Origin: Christensenellaceae bacterium
Lineage (GTDB): Bacteria > Bacillota > Clostridia > Christensenellales > Aristaeellaceae
NCBI GenBank assembly: GCA_012837835.1
Contig: DUQK01000046.1
Location: 1 to 34,097 of the forward strand
DNA: 34,097 nt
Reading direction: 5' to 3'
Shown here: positions 1 through 8,271 of the stretch, one piece after another
How positions within the stretch are numbered: the stretch's first letter is position 1
Layout of the letters: the number at the start of each line of letters is the position of its first letter
The notes under the pieces: generated by a model
What the model was told of the DNA's origin: nothing
The model's input: the letters and a program-made list of their open reading frames with translations, nothing else
Databases searched by the model: none
Made by a program: the position numbers and the translations under genes

Positions 1-68
1 ACAACCTAAGCGCATATGTAAAGGACAATCCTTTTGCGGATACTGACCTACCAGTGGATTTAGGCTGA
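1..68 (+). CDS. 3' end of an unidentified gene (partial)
   Basis: Reading frame 3 is open from the window edge to a TGA at 66-68 and gives about 21 residues ending in ADTDLPVDLG, an acidic, proline-containing tail that looks like a normal protein C-terminus. The rest of the gene lies outside the window, so the product cannot be named. Its stop codon is five bases from the first hairpin of the array at 74, the same arrangement as at the end of the DhaL gene at 26300. The frame is chosen because the other plus frames do not run as convincingly into the hairpin; the call is tentative. Confidence 0.4.
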   Translation, partial: NLSAYVKDNPFADTDLPVDLG

Positions 69-72
69 CGCT

Positions 73-410
73 TCCGAAAGGTGTCTTGCGACACCTTTCG
101 GGGGAACCTCGTTTTTCTGCGGAAAAACGAGGGGAAGCATTTTTCTGCGCGCAGCCTATGGCTACACTTGAAAAATGAAGGTTGCAAATTTTCTCCCGAA
201 AAATGGGATTTTTCTCCGCAAATTTGCTCCTCGAAGCGTACACGCCGCTTCTGCGGATTATTATGGGGACTTTGCCCCCATACCCCCAAGTAACATTAGC
301 GAATAATATTATTGTTGCTTGGGGTTTGTGTTGTGGCGTATTTGGGGGACACCCCCATACCCCCGTGGTATGTTCCGCAGCTTGTGTTTTGTGCAGCTGC
401 GGTTTTTTGT
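73..410 (+). repeat. Hairpin-array repeat, copy A
   Basis: A chain of inverted repeats: a perfect 12-bp stem with a TTGC loop at 74-101; an 11-bp stem at 107-132 (CCTCGTTTTTC arm); nested stems at about 138-177 and 185-226; G-run/C-run hairpins around 264-283, 284-340 and 340-360; and a terminator-like hairpin at 375-408. A related copy lies at 26301-26610 and shares the first hairpin, the Ser/Gly-free 'cagcctat.ggctacact' segment, the 'cccccaagtaa' arm and the 'tttgggggacac' block in the same order. Short reading frames here only follow the repeat. It contains no recognisable gene. Confidence 0.8.
375..408 (+). terminator. Rho-independent terminator inside hairpin array A
   Basis: A perfect 8-bp stem (CCGCAGCT at 375-382 with AGCTGCGG at 395-402) is followed directly by six T residues at 403-408. 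It is oriented to stop transcription coming from the partial gene at the left edge. The matching part of copy B, about 26578-26610, has decayed and lost the T-run. Confidence 0.65.
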
Positions 411-499
411 TGCGTATTTTATGTGCGCCTTTTGTTTCAGCGGGATTTTGAATTTTGTTTACACTTTTTGATACAATGAAAAAATCAGTTTTCAAATAT

Positions 500-1954
500 T
501 TATGGAACAGAACCTATTTCCGAAAGGTTAAGAACACTCAAAATGCCTGCTACGGATTCAAAACAGAGCGGATAATTTGATGGAGGCACCGGATGTTTTA
601 CTAAGACCTTTTTGAACTCATCTATATTTTTACAGCCGAATGCAGGCATTATTTTTTGACAAAATGCACGAGAAGCGAATTTACGCCATTCTTGTTTAAT
701 AACATAAACATCGTAAACATAAGTAATTGGGAACCATTTCAACGTTTGTGGGGCTTGTGGATAGATATATGCGAGATGCATTAGATAAGCATCTCCCAAT
801 ACCAGTTGACTGCAAGAAGCGTAGGGTAAAACTGCTCTTTCAATAATCAGGTCTGCAATAATACTATAAAGTTTACCCTTATTCTCATGAAGTTCTTTGT
901 ACTTTTTTTCAAAGCATTCGGTTCTGCTTTGAGCATAAAATCCTTCGATTCCTATTTCGATATTCTCATACGAACGATATACAATAAAATATGTGTGGTT
1001 CACTAATTCACCTAATGCAGCAAAATTATTATAAAACACCATAATTGCAGCCACTCGGATCATAAGTTCATGTAACAAAAAAATTACAACTTCATTATAT
1101 CTTATATCATAAGGGTCCGACTGTTTATGAGATATGAGAGTGTTGTTAATTTTCTCAAAAGCGCCAGCAATGTCTTTGCCAGCATTTAGTTGTCCAGATG
1201 AAATCTTATACGAGAGAAACTCTGTAAAAACATCCTGTAAAGGTTTGCTATTCATAATCGCATCATAAATATCTTGTCCGGTTATTTGATTTTCCTTCCA
1301 CGTTTGTTTTACAAGACTGATATACTCGGCAACAATTTCCTCTTCCAGCTTTTTTTGATTAACCTTTTCAAACTCATATTTTCTAACAAGTCTGTAAATT
1401 TTCGCGAGATTTGTTGTTGTGTTTTCTAACCATTGTGGCTTCTTTCCTAATTGCGGTTTTTGAACAAGGGGCATACCCCATAAATGACGAATTAGTTTTT
1501 CATATTCACTATCATAATTGCCATACATATCAGAAAGGTCAAAATACATAGTGGAGCCAAGATAAATTGGCAAGTATGGTTTACCATTTTCGTCACGCTC
1601 AAAAACAATGGGCACAAACTTAGTCTGTTCGGATTTTTCGTAGATTTCAGGTGTTATAATTGCTGTTTCTGCGCCAACACCCCCTTCTCTGGAATCAGCT
1701 TTTTCTGCATACCGTTTATCACAAATCATAAGCACAAAATTAATAGTTGGGTCGCCAACGCATCGTTCCATAAATTTATACTTATCTTGACCCTTTTTCA
1801 GGTCCCACTCATCCAGAATAACATCAACACCATGTGATTCGACAAGTTCAACAGCTAACGCTTGAACCTTATCTTGATGTTCTTTCCCACTCCAAGAATA
1901 TGAAATGAAAACTTTTGGCGCTGTTTCCTTATATTCAATATTAGTTGTATTCAT
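500..1954 (-). CDS. SEFIR/TIR-domain protein, putative anti-phage immune effector
   Basis: This is a 484-residue protein. Residues about 12-165 resemble a SEFIR/TIR fold: KVFISYSWS near the N-terminus, an ILDEWDLKKGQD segment, then FVLMICDKRYAEKAD. TIR-family domains in bacterial immunity often cleave NAD+ or signal; SEFIR is the close relative with the long D-E-W-D-L segment. Residues about 180-484 are alpha-helical-looking with no motif I recognise and could be the sensor. No membrane anchor or signal peptide is apparent, so it is probably cytosolic. The ATG at 1954 has a good AAAAGGAG ribosome binding site. The gene stands alone, AT-rich, between a hairpin repeat and a racemase, as single-gene defence systems often do. 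Domain call likely; defence role inferred. Confidence 0.72.
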   Translation of the reverse strand: MNTTNIEYKETAPKVFISYSWSGKEHQDKVQALAVELVESHGVDVILDEWDLKKGQDKYKFMERCVGDPTINFVLMICDKRYAEKADSREGGVGAETAIITPEIYEKSEQTKFVPIVFERDENGKPYLPIYLGSTMYFDLSDMYGNYDSEYEKLIRHLWGMPLVQKPQLGKKPQWLENTTTNLAKIYRLVRKYEFEKVNQKKLEEEIVAEYISLVKQTWKENQITGQDIYDAIMNSKPLQDVFTEFLSYKISSGQLNAGKDIAGAFEKINNTLISHKQSDPYDIRYNEVVIFLLHELMIRVAAIMVFYNNFAALGELVNHTYFIVYRSYENIEIGIEGFYAQSRTECFEKKYKELHENKGKLYSIIADLIIERAVLPYASCSQLVLGDAYLMHLAYIYPQAPQTLKWFPITYVYDVYVIKQEWRKFASRAFCQKIMPAFGCKNIDEFKKVLVKHPVPPSNYPLCFESVAGILSVLNLSEIGSVP

Positions 1955-2164
1955 TGCAGTATGCTCCTTTTGTTTCTAATAGTTTTCATGCATTGAATGT
2001 TTCAAGTTGATGTTTTAAATTGTCCAACAATTCGGAGTGGTTAGGATATTAAGCATTTCTCTTTTCACAAATATTTACGCTCCTTTTCAGAGTGTATAAA
2101 GCATATCTTAAATTATCTTGATAGTCAAAAATAATTTACCATGAATGATTCTTATGTTGTCATT

Positions 2165-2216
2165 TTAAAAAATATCTAAAATCTTCCCTTAATCTGTAGA
2201 TTTGTAAGGGATTTTT
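2165..2216 (-). terminator. Probable terminator of the racemase gene
   Basis: On the minus strand, just past the stop of the racemase gene, TAAGGG at 2205-2210 pairs with CCCTTA at 2186-2191. The downstream minus-strand sequence includes a run of six T at about 2165-2171. The loop is long and the T-run distant, so this is a weak call. Confidence 0.35.
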
Positions 2217-2219
2217 AAC

Positions 2220-2909
2220 TTACTCTATAGATTTTAAAGCAGCCACATATGCATGGGTTTGTGTTGTATCATATATAGGTATTGATGAATCCTCTTGGCT
2301 AATCAATAACCCAATCTCGGTACAGCCCAAAATTACTCCTTCAGCGCCATCTGCTTTCAAAGAATCAATTATGCGCATATATTCTCTTCGAGATTTATCG
2401 CTTATTATGCCAAGACAAAGCTCATTGTAAATAATATAATTTACTATTTCAATATCTTTTTCGTTTGGAATTATTACTTCAATTCCGTTTTGTTGAATTT
2501 TTTCCTTATAGAAATTCTGTGTCATAGTATATTTAGTCCCTAAAAGCGCTACTTTTTTTACATTGTTTTTCTTTAGCGCTTCAGCAGTCGTTTCAGCGAT
2601 GTGGATAATAGGAATTTTGATTTCTTTCTGAATGTATGGGGCTACCTTGTGCATTGTATTTGTGCATATAACAATATAATCCGCGCCGGCTTGTTCAAGG
2701 CGTATAGCGGCATCAGCAAGTATAATTGCACTTTTGTCCCAATCTTCTTTAGATTGACACTCCTCAATCTCTGCAAAATCAACACTATATAATATTATTT
2801 TAGCGGAATGTAATCCTCCTAATTTTTCTTTAATTGTTTCGTTTATAATTTGATAGTAGGAAACTGTGCTTTCCCAACTCATTCCGCCTATTAGTCCTAT
2901 AGTTTTCAT
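2220..2909 (-). CDS. Aspartate/glutamate racemase family protein (amino-acid racemase)
   Basis: At 229 residues this matches the usual size of cofactor-independent aspartate racemases (YgeA/RacX group). It opens with KTIGLIGGMSWEST, the typical N-terminal signature. The two catalytic cysteines of the family are visible in CTNTMH (about residue 82) and GCTEIGLL (about residue 195). These enzymes interconvert L- and D-amino acids by a two-base cysteine mechanism in the cytosol. The ATG at 2909 follows an AGAGGT ribosome binding site. It appears to be a single-gene unit; a small gap separates it from the GNAT gene upstream on the same strand. The exact amino-acid substrate cannot be read from the sequence. 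Confidence 0.88.
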   Translation of the reverse strand: MKTIGLIGGMSWESTVSYYQIINETIKEKLGGLHSAKIILYSVDFAEIEECQSKEDWDKSAIILADAAIRLEQAGADYIVICTNTMHKVAPYIQKEIKIPIIHIAETTAEALKKNNVKKVALLGTKYTMTQNFYKEKIQQNGIEVIIPNEKDIEIVNYIIYNELCLGIISDKSRREYMRIIDSLKADGAEGVILGCTEIGLLISQEDSSIPIYDTTQTHAYVAALKSIE

Positions 2910-2970
2910 TTTTTTACCTCTTAAAGTATTATCTTCTTAGCTTTTGTTTGACATAAGTGGTTATGCAACC

Positions 2971-3462
2971 TCAAAACTCCAAACGATAAACATAATCGTC
3001 CATGTAATAACCTTGTCCGATATCATTTTTTTCACTTCTGATTATTTTAAATCCAAGTTTTTCATAAATCAATGTGGTGCTGTTGTGTTTATTTACATTC
3101 AGCTCTATAGACGCGAATCCCTCTTCTTTTGCCTTCATAATTACAAAATCAAGCATATTCCTAGAATAACCTTTCCCACGCTCTTTTTTATATAGGTATA
3201 GCTTACTTAGGTACATAAAATCTGTTTTAGGATAGAATGCAAGAAATCCTATACTTCTTCCATTTTCGCTTACAAAATAATATTGATAGCCTTCTTCAAG
3301 CTGATTGCGAATACTATCCGCAGATTGAAATTTTTTAAGCATATAGTCATTTTGAGTTTTTCCCACGATTGGGTCATAATGTTCCCGTAATATTTCAGTT
3401 GCCATCTCTGACATTTCTATAATTTTGCTTTCATCTGAAAGCTGCAATTTTTCAAAGTTCAT
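2971..3462 (-). CDS. GNAT family N-acetyltransferase
   Basis: About 163 residues. The acetyl-CoA binding core is visible as LYLYKKERGKGYSRNML (an R-x-x-G-x-G/A-type loop), followed by a FASIELNVNKHNSTTLIYEKLGF segment, the standard beta-strand/alpha-helix C-terminal half ending in a YEKLGF motif. GNAT enzymes transfer an acetyl group to amines of small molecules or proteins; the substrate is not predictable. An earlier in-frame ATG exists at 3495, and another at 3468, but the GAGGTGA ribosome binding site is correctly spaced (8 bases) only from the ATG at 3462. It lies divergently from the flavoprotein gene at 3800. Confidence 0.88.
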   Translation of the reverse strand: MNFEKLQLSDESKIIEMSEMATEILREHYDPIVGKTQNDYMLKKFQSADSIRNQLEEGYQYYFVSENGRSIGFLAFYPKTDFMYLSKLYLYKKERGKGYSRNMLDFVIMKAKEEGFASIELNVNKHNSTTLIYEKLGFKIIRSEKNDIGQGYYMDDYVYRLEF

Positions 3463-3799
3463 GTACATCACCTCAGTAAATTCCGATATATTCACAGCAT
3501 CATAATAAAATATTTTTTATACTCTTACAAGTTATTATGTTTTTTCCTATTAGAACCACAGCGTTTTTTCAGTGTAGTTTTGTATCGTTTTTACATATTC
3601 GCCTGCACGGAGTACATTAACGGCGTGAGTATGTCTAAGGTCTTGAAATACAATAACGAACAATTGCAGCGTTATAGAAATCATGATAATATTAAATAGA
3701 AACAAAGCTTCACTTTGTTTGTTTTCTAAAAAGGTATCTACAATTATCGAACATTTTTATAGACAAAGCGAGGCTCAAAAAAGAAAAGGAGGAAATGAA
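3463..3799. other. Divergent intergenic region without a gene
   Basis: 337 bases between the GNAT gene and the first flavoprotein gene. A plausible plus-strand promoter is TTGCAG at 3664-3669, a 17-bp spacer and TAATAT at 3687-3692. The open frame that begins at 3683 runs in frame into the flavoprotein, but its first 39 codons lie before the clear ribosome binding site and are not membrane- or signal-like, so they are taken as leader. Nothing else was recognised. Confidence 0.4.
3664..3692 (+). promoter_or_regulatory. Possible sigmaA promoter of the first flavoprotein gene
   Basis: TTGCAG (3664-3669), 17-bp spacer, TAATAT (3687-3692). Four or five of six bases match the consensus in each box. 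The implied leader is about 100 bases. It is one of several AT-rich possibilities in the region. Confidence 0.35.
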
Positions 3800-5686
3800 A
3801 TGCAAAAAAAGCTTCAAGCACTATTGTTAGTCATAACTCTGCTGATTACAGTTTGTGGGGGAAACGCTGAGAGTACCTATAAGGCGGGCTCCTACGATGT
3901 TACGGTTGAGGGGTTTGGCGGAGATATGATAGTTACTACTAACTTCACAACAGACAAGCTGGAAAGCATTGTTGTTGGTGAAAATAATGAAACACCGGGC
4001 ATTGGAGACACTGCGATTGAACAACTTCCCGGAAAAATTGTTGAGACCCAATCTTTGGCAGTCGATAGCATAACAGGCGCTACTGTAACTTCTGATGCCA
4101 TAAAGAAAGCTGTTGAAGAGGCGATTGCAAATGCAGGCGGCGATATTGAGGCATGGAAGACTGCAGCAGTTGAAACTGGTCCTAAAGAAGCCGTTGAAGA
4201 AACTGCGGATGTTATCGTTATCGGCGGCGGCGGTGCAGGGTTGTCAGCAGCCGTTTCTGCAGCAGAGAACGGCGCAACCGTTATACTAATTGAAAAAACT
4301 GCGGCTCTGGGCGGCAACACCGTTCGCGCAGGCGGTCCCTTCAATGCTGCTGACCCCGCTCGTCAGGCTAATTACCCGGCGGCATCTGAAGCCGCCATGG
4401 CAACGGTTTACGCTCTTGCTAAAGAAGAAGCCAAGTCTCCAGAACATCAAGCGGTTATGGACCAGCTTAAGGCTGACCTTGAAGCTTATGAAAAAGGCGA
4501 GAAAAACTATCTGTTCGACTCTATTGCCCTGCACACCTTGCAGACATACGCAGGCGGAGACTATATGGGTTATTTTGACCTTATTAAGAAACTTACAGGC
4601 GAAGCGCTTGAAACCACCGAGTGGATGGCAGGCAATGGCGTAGTCTGGAAAGATGATATTTCTACTGTTCCGGGCGGACTTTGGCCTCGCACACATGTCC
4701 CTCAAGGCTCTGCAGGCGGCGATTATATCAAAGCCGGTCAAGCAAAAGCGGAATCCCTTGGCGTTAAGATAATACTTGATTGCAAGGGGGAAGAACTTAT
4801 TGTTGAAAACGGTCGTGTTGTCGGTGTAAAAGCCGAAAAGACAGACGGAACGCCGGTTACCCTTAATGCCAACAAGGCTGTTGTAATTGCTACCGGTGGT
4901 TTTGGCGCCAATAAGGAAATGCGCAAACAGTATGACCCGAGCCTTAACGAAGAACTGGGTACAACCAATACGCCTGCGGCAACGGGCGATGGTATATTCA
5001 TGGGTCAAGCAGTTGGCGCTAACCTAGTCGGTATGGAATACATACAGTGCCTGCCCTTGGGCGATCCGGAAACAGGGGCGCTTAATGGCTGGATGGGCGC
5101 TATCGGCGTTGAATACTACTATCAGGTAAACAAAGAAGGTCATAGATTTATGGCGGAAGACGGCAGACGCGACACCATGACCCAAGCTCTGCTTAAACAG
5201 ACTGATTCCATGAGCTATGTAATCACCGATACCAACAGCGAAGGCGCAGATGGCGTTAACCTTTGGGGCGACAATGTTGAGGACTTGGTTGCAAAAGGAC
5301 GCATTTTCCGTGCGGATACCATTGAAGAACTGGCTGAGCAGATAGGGCTTGACCCGGCAGTGCTCAAAGCCACTCATGACCAGTTTAACGCTTATGTTGC
5401 AGAAGGAAAAGATGCGGACTTTGGCCGCAGCCTATTTGGCGACCCCATTGACACAGCTCCCTTCTACGCATCCCCAAGAATGCCTACCGTACACCATACC
5501 ATGGGCGGTCTTGAAATAGACCTTAAGGCGCATGTACTCGATGCAGATGGCAACATAATCCCCGGTCTATACGCAGCGGGCGAAGTTACCGGCGGTATAC
5601 ACGGGTCTAACCGGCTCGGCGGAAATGCCCTGCTTGATATTAATGTGTTTGGACGCGAAGCAGGTAAAAACGCAGCTGCTGAATAA
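3800..5686 (+). CDS. Secreted FMN-binding/FAD-dependent reductase (fumarate/urocanate reductase-like)
   Basis: 628 residues. An N-terminal hydrophobic export segment (LQALLLVITLLITVC) ends at Cys19, possibly an atypical lipobox because Val replaces the usual small residue before Cys. Residues about 25-110 are an FMN_bind domain with DSITGAT; Thr95 is the expected site of covalent FMN attachment by an ApbE-type transferase. Residues about 136-625 are the FAD domain: IGGGGAGLSAA dinucleotide motif, ATGGFGA, HHTMGG, and GSNRLGGNA near the C-terminus. The family (FccA, UrdA and gut FMN-associated reductases) reduces C=C bonds of organic acids outside the membrane as terminal electron acceptors. 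There is no heme domain, so electrons probably come through flavins. The start at 3800 is set by AAAGGAGG at 3785-3792. The acceptor is unknown. A paralogue lies at 16344. Confidence 0.88.
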   Translation: MQKKLQALLLVITLLITVCGGNAESTYKAGSYDVTVEGFGGDMIVTTNFTTDKLESIVVGENNETPGIGDTAIEQLPGKIVETQSLAVDSITGATVTSDAIKKAVEEAIANAGGDIEAWKTAAVETGPKEAVEETADVIVIGGGGAGLSAAVSAAENGATVILIEKTAALGGNTVRAGGPFNAADPARQANYPAASEAAMATVYALAKEEAKSPEHQAVMDQLKADLEAYEKGEKNYLFDSIALHTLQTYAGGDYMGYFDLIKKLTGEALETTEWMAGNGVVWKDDISTVPGGLWPRTHVPQGSAGGDYIKAGQAKAESLGVKIILDCKGEELIVENGRVVGVKAEKTDGTPVTLNANKAVVIATGGFGANKEMRKQYDPSLNEELGTTNTPAATGDGIFMGQAVGANLVGMEYIQCLPLGDPETGALNGWMGAIGVEYYYQVNKEGHRFMAEDGRRDTMTQALLKQTDSMSYVITDTNSEGADGVNLWGDNVEDLVAKGRIFRADTIEELAEQIGLDPAVLKATHDQFNAYVAEGKDADFGRSLFGDPIDTAPFYASPRMPTVHHTMGGLEIDLKAHVLDADGNIIPGLYAAGEVTGGIHGSNRLGGNALLDINVFGREAGKNAAAE

Positions 5687-5723
5687 ACACACAATAAACA
5701 CACAACAATAAACACACACTAAC

Positions 5724-5753
5724 AAAGAGATCCTGCATGTGCAGGGTCTCTTT
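5724..5753 (+). terminator. Hairpin terminator after the first flavoprotein gene
   Basis: AAAGAGA at 5724-5730 pairs with TCTCTTT at 5747-5753 and CCTGC with GCAGG inside it, giving a stem of about 13 bp with a 4-base loop. The T-tract is short, so it may act in both directions between the converging genes ending at 5686 and 5815. The 30 bases before it are an ACACACAATAA-type simple repeat. Confidence 0.55.
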
Positions 5754-5814
5754 GCTTCTGCCAACAAAATTCCGGAGTGATTTGTGGAGTTTTACCGTTT
5801 TTATCTTATTTTTA

Positions 5815-6129
5815 CTAATCAGCTTCTTCATCTAAAGTTTCCAATAGAAAACTTACAGGGCGAAAACCGTCATTACAGGAAACCATTGCGGATTTTTTGT
5901 TCTTCATCCAACCGTTGTATATGTTTTCGCCACCATGTGCCAAGGTCATTACAAAGGGGGACATGGTTTCCCAAGCGCTGTCGCATAATTTTTCCGGTTT
6001 TTGCCAGCCGTTTGCTATAAACACCTGCCCTTCTGCTAAGTTGCAGGCATTATCAATAGGGTTCTCATACTTTGCTATTAAGTCCGTATGCACCGCTATT
6101 CTCTTTACCGTAATCTTTACTTTTTTCAT
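5815..6129 (-). CDS. TIGR04076 family protein
   Basis: 104 residues. The layout matches the small TIGR04076 family: KKVKITVKRIAVHTDL at the start, a central EGQVFIANGWQKPEKLCDSAW block with a conserved Cys and Trp, then AHGGENIYNGWMKN and a C-terminal SCNDGFRPVSFLLE. Three spaced cysteines suggest metal binding or redox, but the family has no established function that I know. The ATG at 6129 has an AAGGA ribosome binding site about nine bases upstream. It converges on the flavoprotein gene; a hairpin lies between them. Confidence 0.78.
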   Translation of the reverse strand: MKKVKITVKRIAVHTDLIAKYENPIDNACNLAEGQVFIANGWQKPEKLCDSAWETMSPFVMTLAHGGENIYNGWMKNKKSAMVSCNDGFRPVSFLLETLDEEAD

Positions 6130-6564
6130 AATTATATTTCCTTAAAATAATAATTTTGTGGTCTTATATAAGCTTAAATATTCTTTTACCAATCGCCAAT
6201 ACCTCTTTTTAGGGTAAGCGCTAATATTATACAAGATAATCTTTTATTCTGTATACCAAGGATAGGGGCAAACTATATGTGTTAATGTTTTCCGTATATA
6301 GTTATTTCGTTCGTTTCCAAATTATTCCCATGATTTTTGCAATTAGTTAAGGAACATTCCTATCATTTTTGCAGGTATTTCCAAATTATTCGTATGCTTT
6401 TTGCGGTTATTCCGGGTTTATTCCTATGGATTTTGTTGCTTCTGCAGCAATGTAAGTATTTAAATTTTGTTTAAGCCTTAAAATTCAACTATTTTAAAAT
6501 AATTTAGCAGCTATATAAGTTTTTTGTGTTGTGGTATTAGACAAGAAAATATATAAATTTATTT
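6130..6564. other. 435-bp AT-rich intergenic region without a gene
   Basis: No open frame with a ribosome binding site was found here. It holds the upstream region of the TIGR04076 gene and the 3' flank of the ABC exporter operon, with four degenerate tandem repeats at 6315-6439. Confidence 0.6.
6315..6439. repeat. Four degenerate tandem repeats (~32 bp period)
   Basis: Units begin at about 6315, 6349, 6378 and 6410. Each has a TTCC-type start, a TATTCCTATG-like core and a TTTTTGC end; units 1 and 3 share TTTCCAAATTATTC. The unit length varies by several bases and the copies have drifted, so this is not CRISPR-like. No function can be assigned. Confidence 0.5.
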
Positions 6565-7296
6565 TTACAAAACCCACTTTCTGTTAATATTATGTCTGCT
6601 AATTAAAAACAATGCTACAGAAAAAAACAGCAGCATACAGAAAGACAATATCGGAGAAATAGTATTCACTCCTGTAATGGCGCCTTTAAGTATATCCGCT
6701 CCGTAAGTGAGTGGCAAACAGTAGGAAATAGGGCGTAAAAACACAGGCAAATCTGAAATGGGTATAAACAATCCGCAGAGAAACAACATAGGAAAGCGGA
6801 AGAAATTTGAAAAAGTTTGCGCTTCAAATACTTGTTTGGCGGATACTGCAATCAATAATCCCATTAATGCTGAGCTTAAAGCAATCATAAAAACAGCAGG
6901 CAATATTATTCCAAAGTTTACTCCTTTTAAATCTATAAAAAAACTTGCAAAAACTATAGGAACAAAGGCGTTAAACATACCGAATATAATAGTCCCCGCT
7001 ATTTTTGCTAAAAGCATTACATTTAAGCTTATAGGCGCCAGCATTAAACGCTCAAAAGACCTGCCGCTGCGCTCAAAAGTAATAGTTACAGCAAGCATTG
7101 ATGTGGTGCCAAATAAAATACTCATAGCCATTAAGCCCGGAAGCAGCTCCAAAATGTTTTTCCCCGGGGAGCGAATAAGCTGCATTAACGACCAAGATAG
7201 AGGAAAAATAATCCCCCAGCTTATATTAGGCGGTTTAAGATAATAATTCTTTATATCTTTTTTTAATATATTCCAAAAAGCGATAAAGCTCTTCAT
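6565..7296 (-). CDS. ABC-2 type transporter permease
   Basis: 243 residues with about six hydrophobic segments: LLPGLMAMSILFGTTSMLAVTI, IAGTIIFGMFNAFVPIVFASF, an AVFMIALSSALMGLLIAV segment, FFRFPMLFLCGLFIPISDLP, and a C-terminal span near residue 220. The FERSGRSFERLMLAPIS loop between spans and the FLCGLFIPISDLP segment are typical of ABC-2/DrrB-like exporters. Its ATG overlaps the stop of the ATPase gene (ATGA at 7293-7296), so translation is probably coupled. It forms the membrane part of an exporter with that ATPase; the regulator upstream suggests a metal or toxic compound as inducer. Substrate unknown. Confidence 0.87.
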   Translation of the reverse strand: MKSFIAFWNILKKDIKNYYLKPPNISWGIIFPLSWSLMQLIRSPGKNILELLPGLMAMSILFGTTSMLAVTITFERSGRSFERLMLAPISLNVMLLAKIAGTIIFGMFNAFVPIVFASFFIDLKGVNFGIILPAVFMIALSSALMGLLIAVSAKQVFEAQTFSNFFRFPMLFLCGLFIPISDLPVFLRPISYCLPLTYGADILKGAITGVNTISPILSFCMLLFFSVALFLISRHNINRKWVL

Positions 7297-8255
7297 TTGC
7301 GCCCTCCTTTTTTCTCGTCCCTTTTAAGCTGCGAAGATTCTATGCCGGTAAGCTTAACGAATACATCTTCTAAGGAAGGGCGCAGTTCTTTTGCCTCATA
7401 CACATCAATTCCTTTATCGTGCAGAAAATCCATAACAGGCAGCAGCGAAATTCTATCTTCCGATTCCATAATCAAAGTATTGTCGCCTTGAACAGCTACT
7501 TTGCTTCCCTTAAAATTATTTTTAAGTTCAGCAGTAAGGTTTTCGGCGGATTTACTTGTAACAAAGCGGATAGCATAACTATGCGAAACACTGTCCATAA
7601 GTTCTGAAGATGTTCCGGAAGCGACAATTTGTCCCTTTGCGATAAAAGCGATACGGTTACAAATGCGCTCGGCTTCTTCTATATAGTGGGTGGTTAGAAA
7701 GACGGTTGTGCCTTGCTCTTTTAAAGCCACTATCATTTTTCTAATCTGCCTTGAACTTTCCACATCTATGCCGGTTGTAGGCTCATCTAAAAACAATATC
7801 TGCGGCGAATGTATAAGCGCTGCTGCAATTGTAAGTTTGCGTTTCATGCCTTTGGAATAAGCTTTAAAAGGACGCTTGCCGGCATCTTTAAGCTTGAATT
7901 CTTCTAAAAGATGCCGGGCTTTTATTTCTCTTTCGCTTTTTTCCATGCCGTATAAAGCGGCGCAAAAACACAAATTGTCAAAGCCGTCCATTTCATTATA
8001 GAGGTTGCTTTCGTCGGCGACAATTCCCATTATAGATTGTGCTTTTTTAGTTTGCTTTGTTACATCTATGCCGTTAATTAATATTTCTCCGGCTGAGGGT
8101 CTTGCAAGGCCTATCATCATGTTAATAGTGGATGTTTTTCCTGCTCCGTTCGGCCCTAAGAAGCCGAATATCTCTCCCTTTTGAACTTCAAAAGAAATAT
8201 TGTTTACAGCGATAAAATCACCATATGTTTTTGTTAAGTTAGTAACAGCAAGCAT
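7293..8255 (-). CDS. ABC exporter ATP-binding protein
   Basis: 320 residues. Walker A is GPNGAGKTS (about 35-43), the signature is YSKGMKRK, Walker B is ILFLDEPTTGID and the H-loop lies in TTHYIEEAE. The last ~90 residues match the regulatory extension seen in DrrA/CcmA-like ATPases of ABC-2 exporters (LRPSLEDVFVKLTG). It powers the permease encoded by the overlapping downstream gene. It starts 16 bases after the ArsR-family regulator, so the three genes form one minus-strand operon. The end is rich in Lys/Arg. Confidence 0.92.
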   Translation of the reverse strand: MLAVTNLTKTYGDFIAVNNISFEVQKGEIFGFLGPNGAGKTSTINMMIGLARPSAGEILINGIDVTKQTKKAQSIMGIVADESNLYNEMDGFDNLCFCAALYGMEKSEREIKARHLLEEFKLKDAGKRPFKAYSKGMKRKLTIAAALIHSPQILFLDEPTTGIDVESSRQIRKMIVALKEQGTTVFLTTHYIEEAERICNRIAFIAKGQIVASGTSSELMDSVSHSYAIRFVTSKSAENLTAELKNNFKGSKVAVQGDNTLIMESEDRISLLPVMDFLHDKGIDVYEAKELRPSLEDVFVKLTGIESSQLKRDEKKGGRK

Positions 8256-8271
8256 TTTTACAGTCCTTTTA

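Noticed and set aside
81-451. Two overlapping plus-strand reading frames (70 and 89 residues)
   Set aside because: They lie wholly in the hairpin array, have low-complexity Cys/His/Pro content, lack ribosome binding sites, and have only a frame-shadow counterpart in copy B.
3683-3799. Extended N-terminus of the first flavoprotein
   Set aside because: The ideal AAAGGAGG site and signal-like segment start at 3800; the preceding 39 codons are not signal-like.
4286-5008. Long antisense frame inside the first flavoprotein gene
   Set aside because: It mirrors the strongly coded sense gene; no ribosome binding site or domain.
6315-6439. Possible CRISPR array
   Set aside because: Unit length varies and the repeats drift; no constant repeat with unique spacers and no cas genes nearby.
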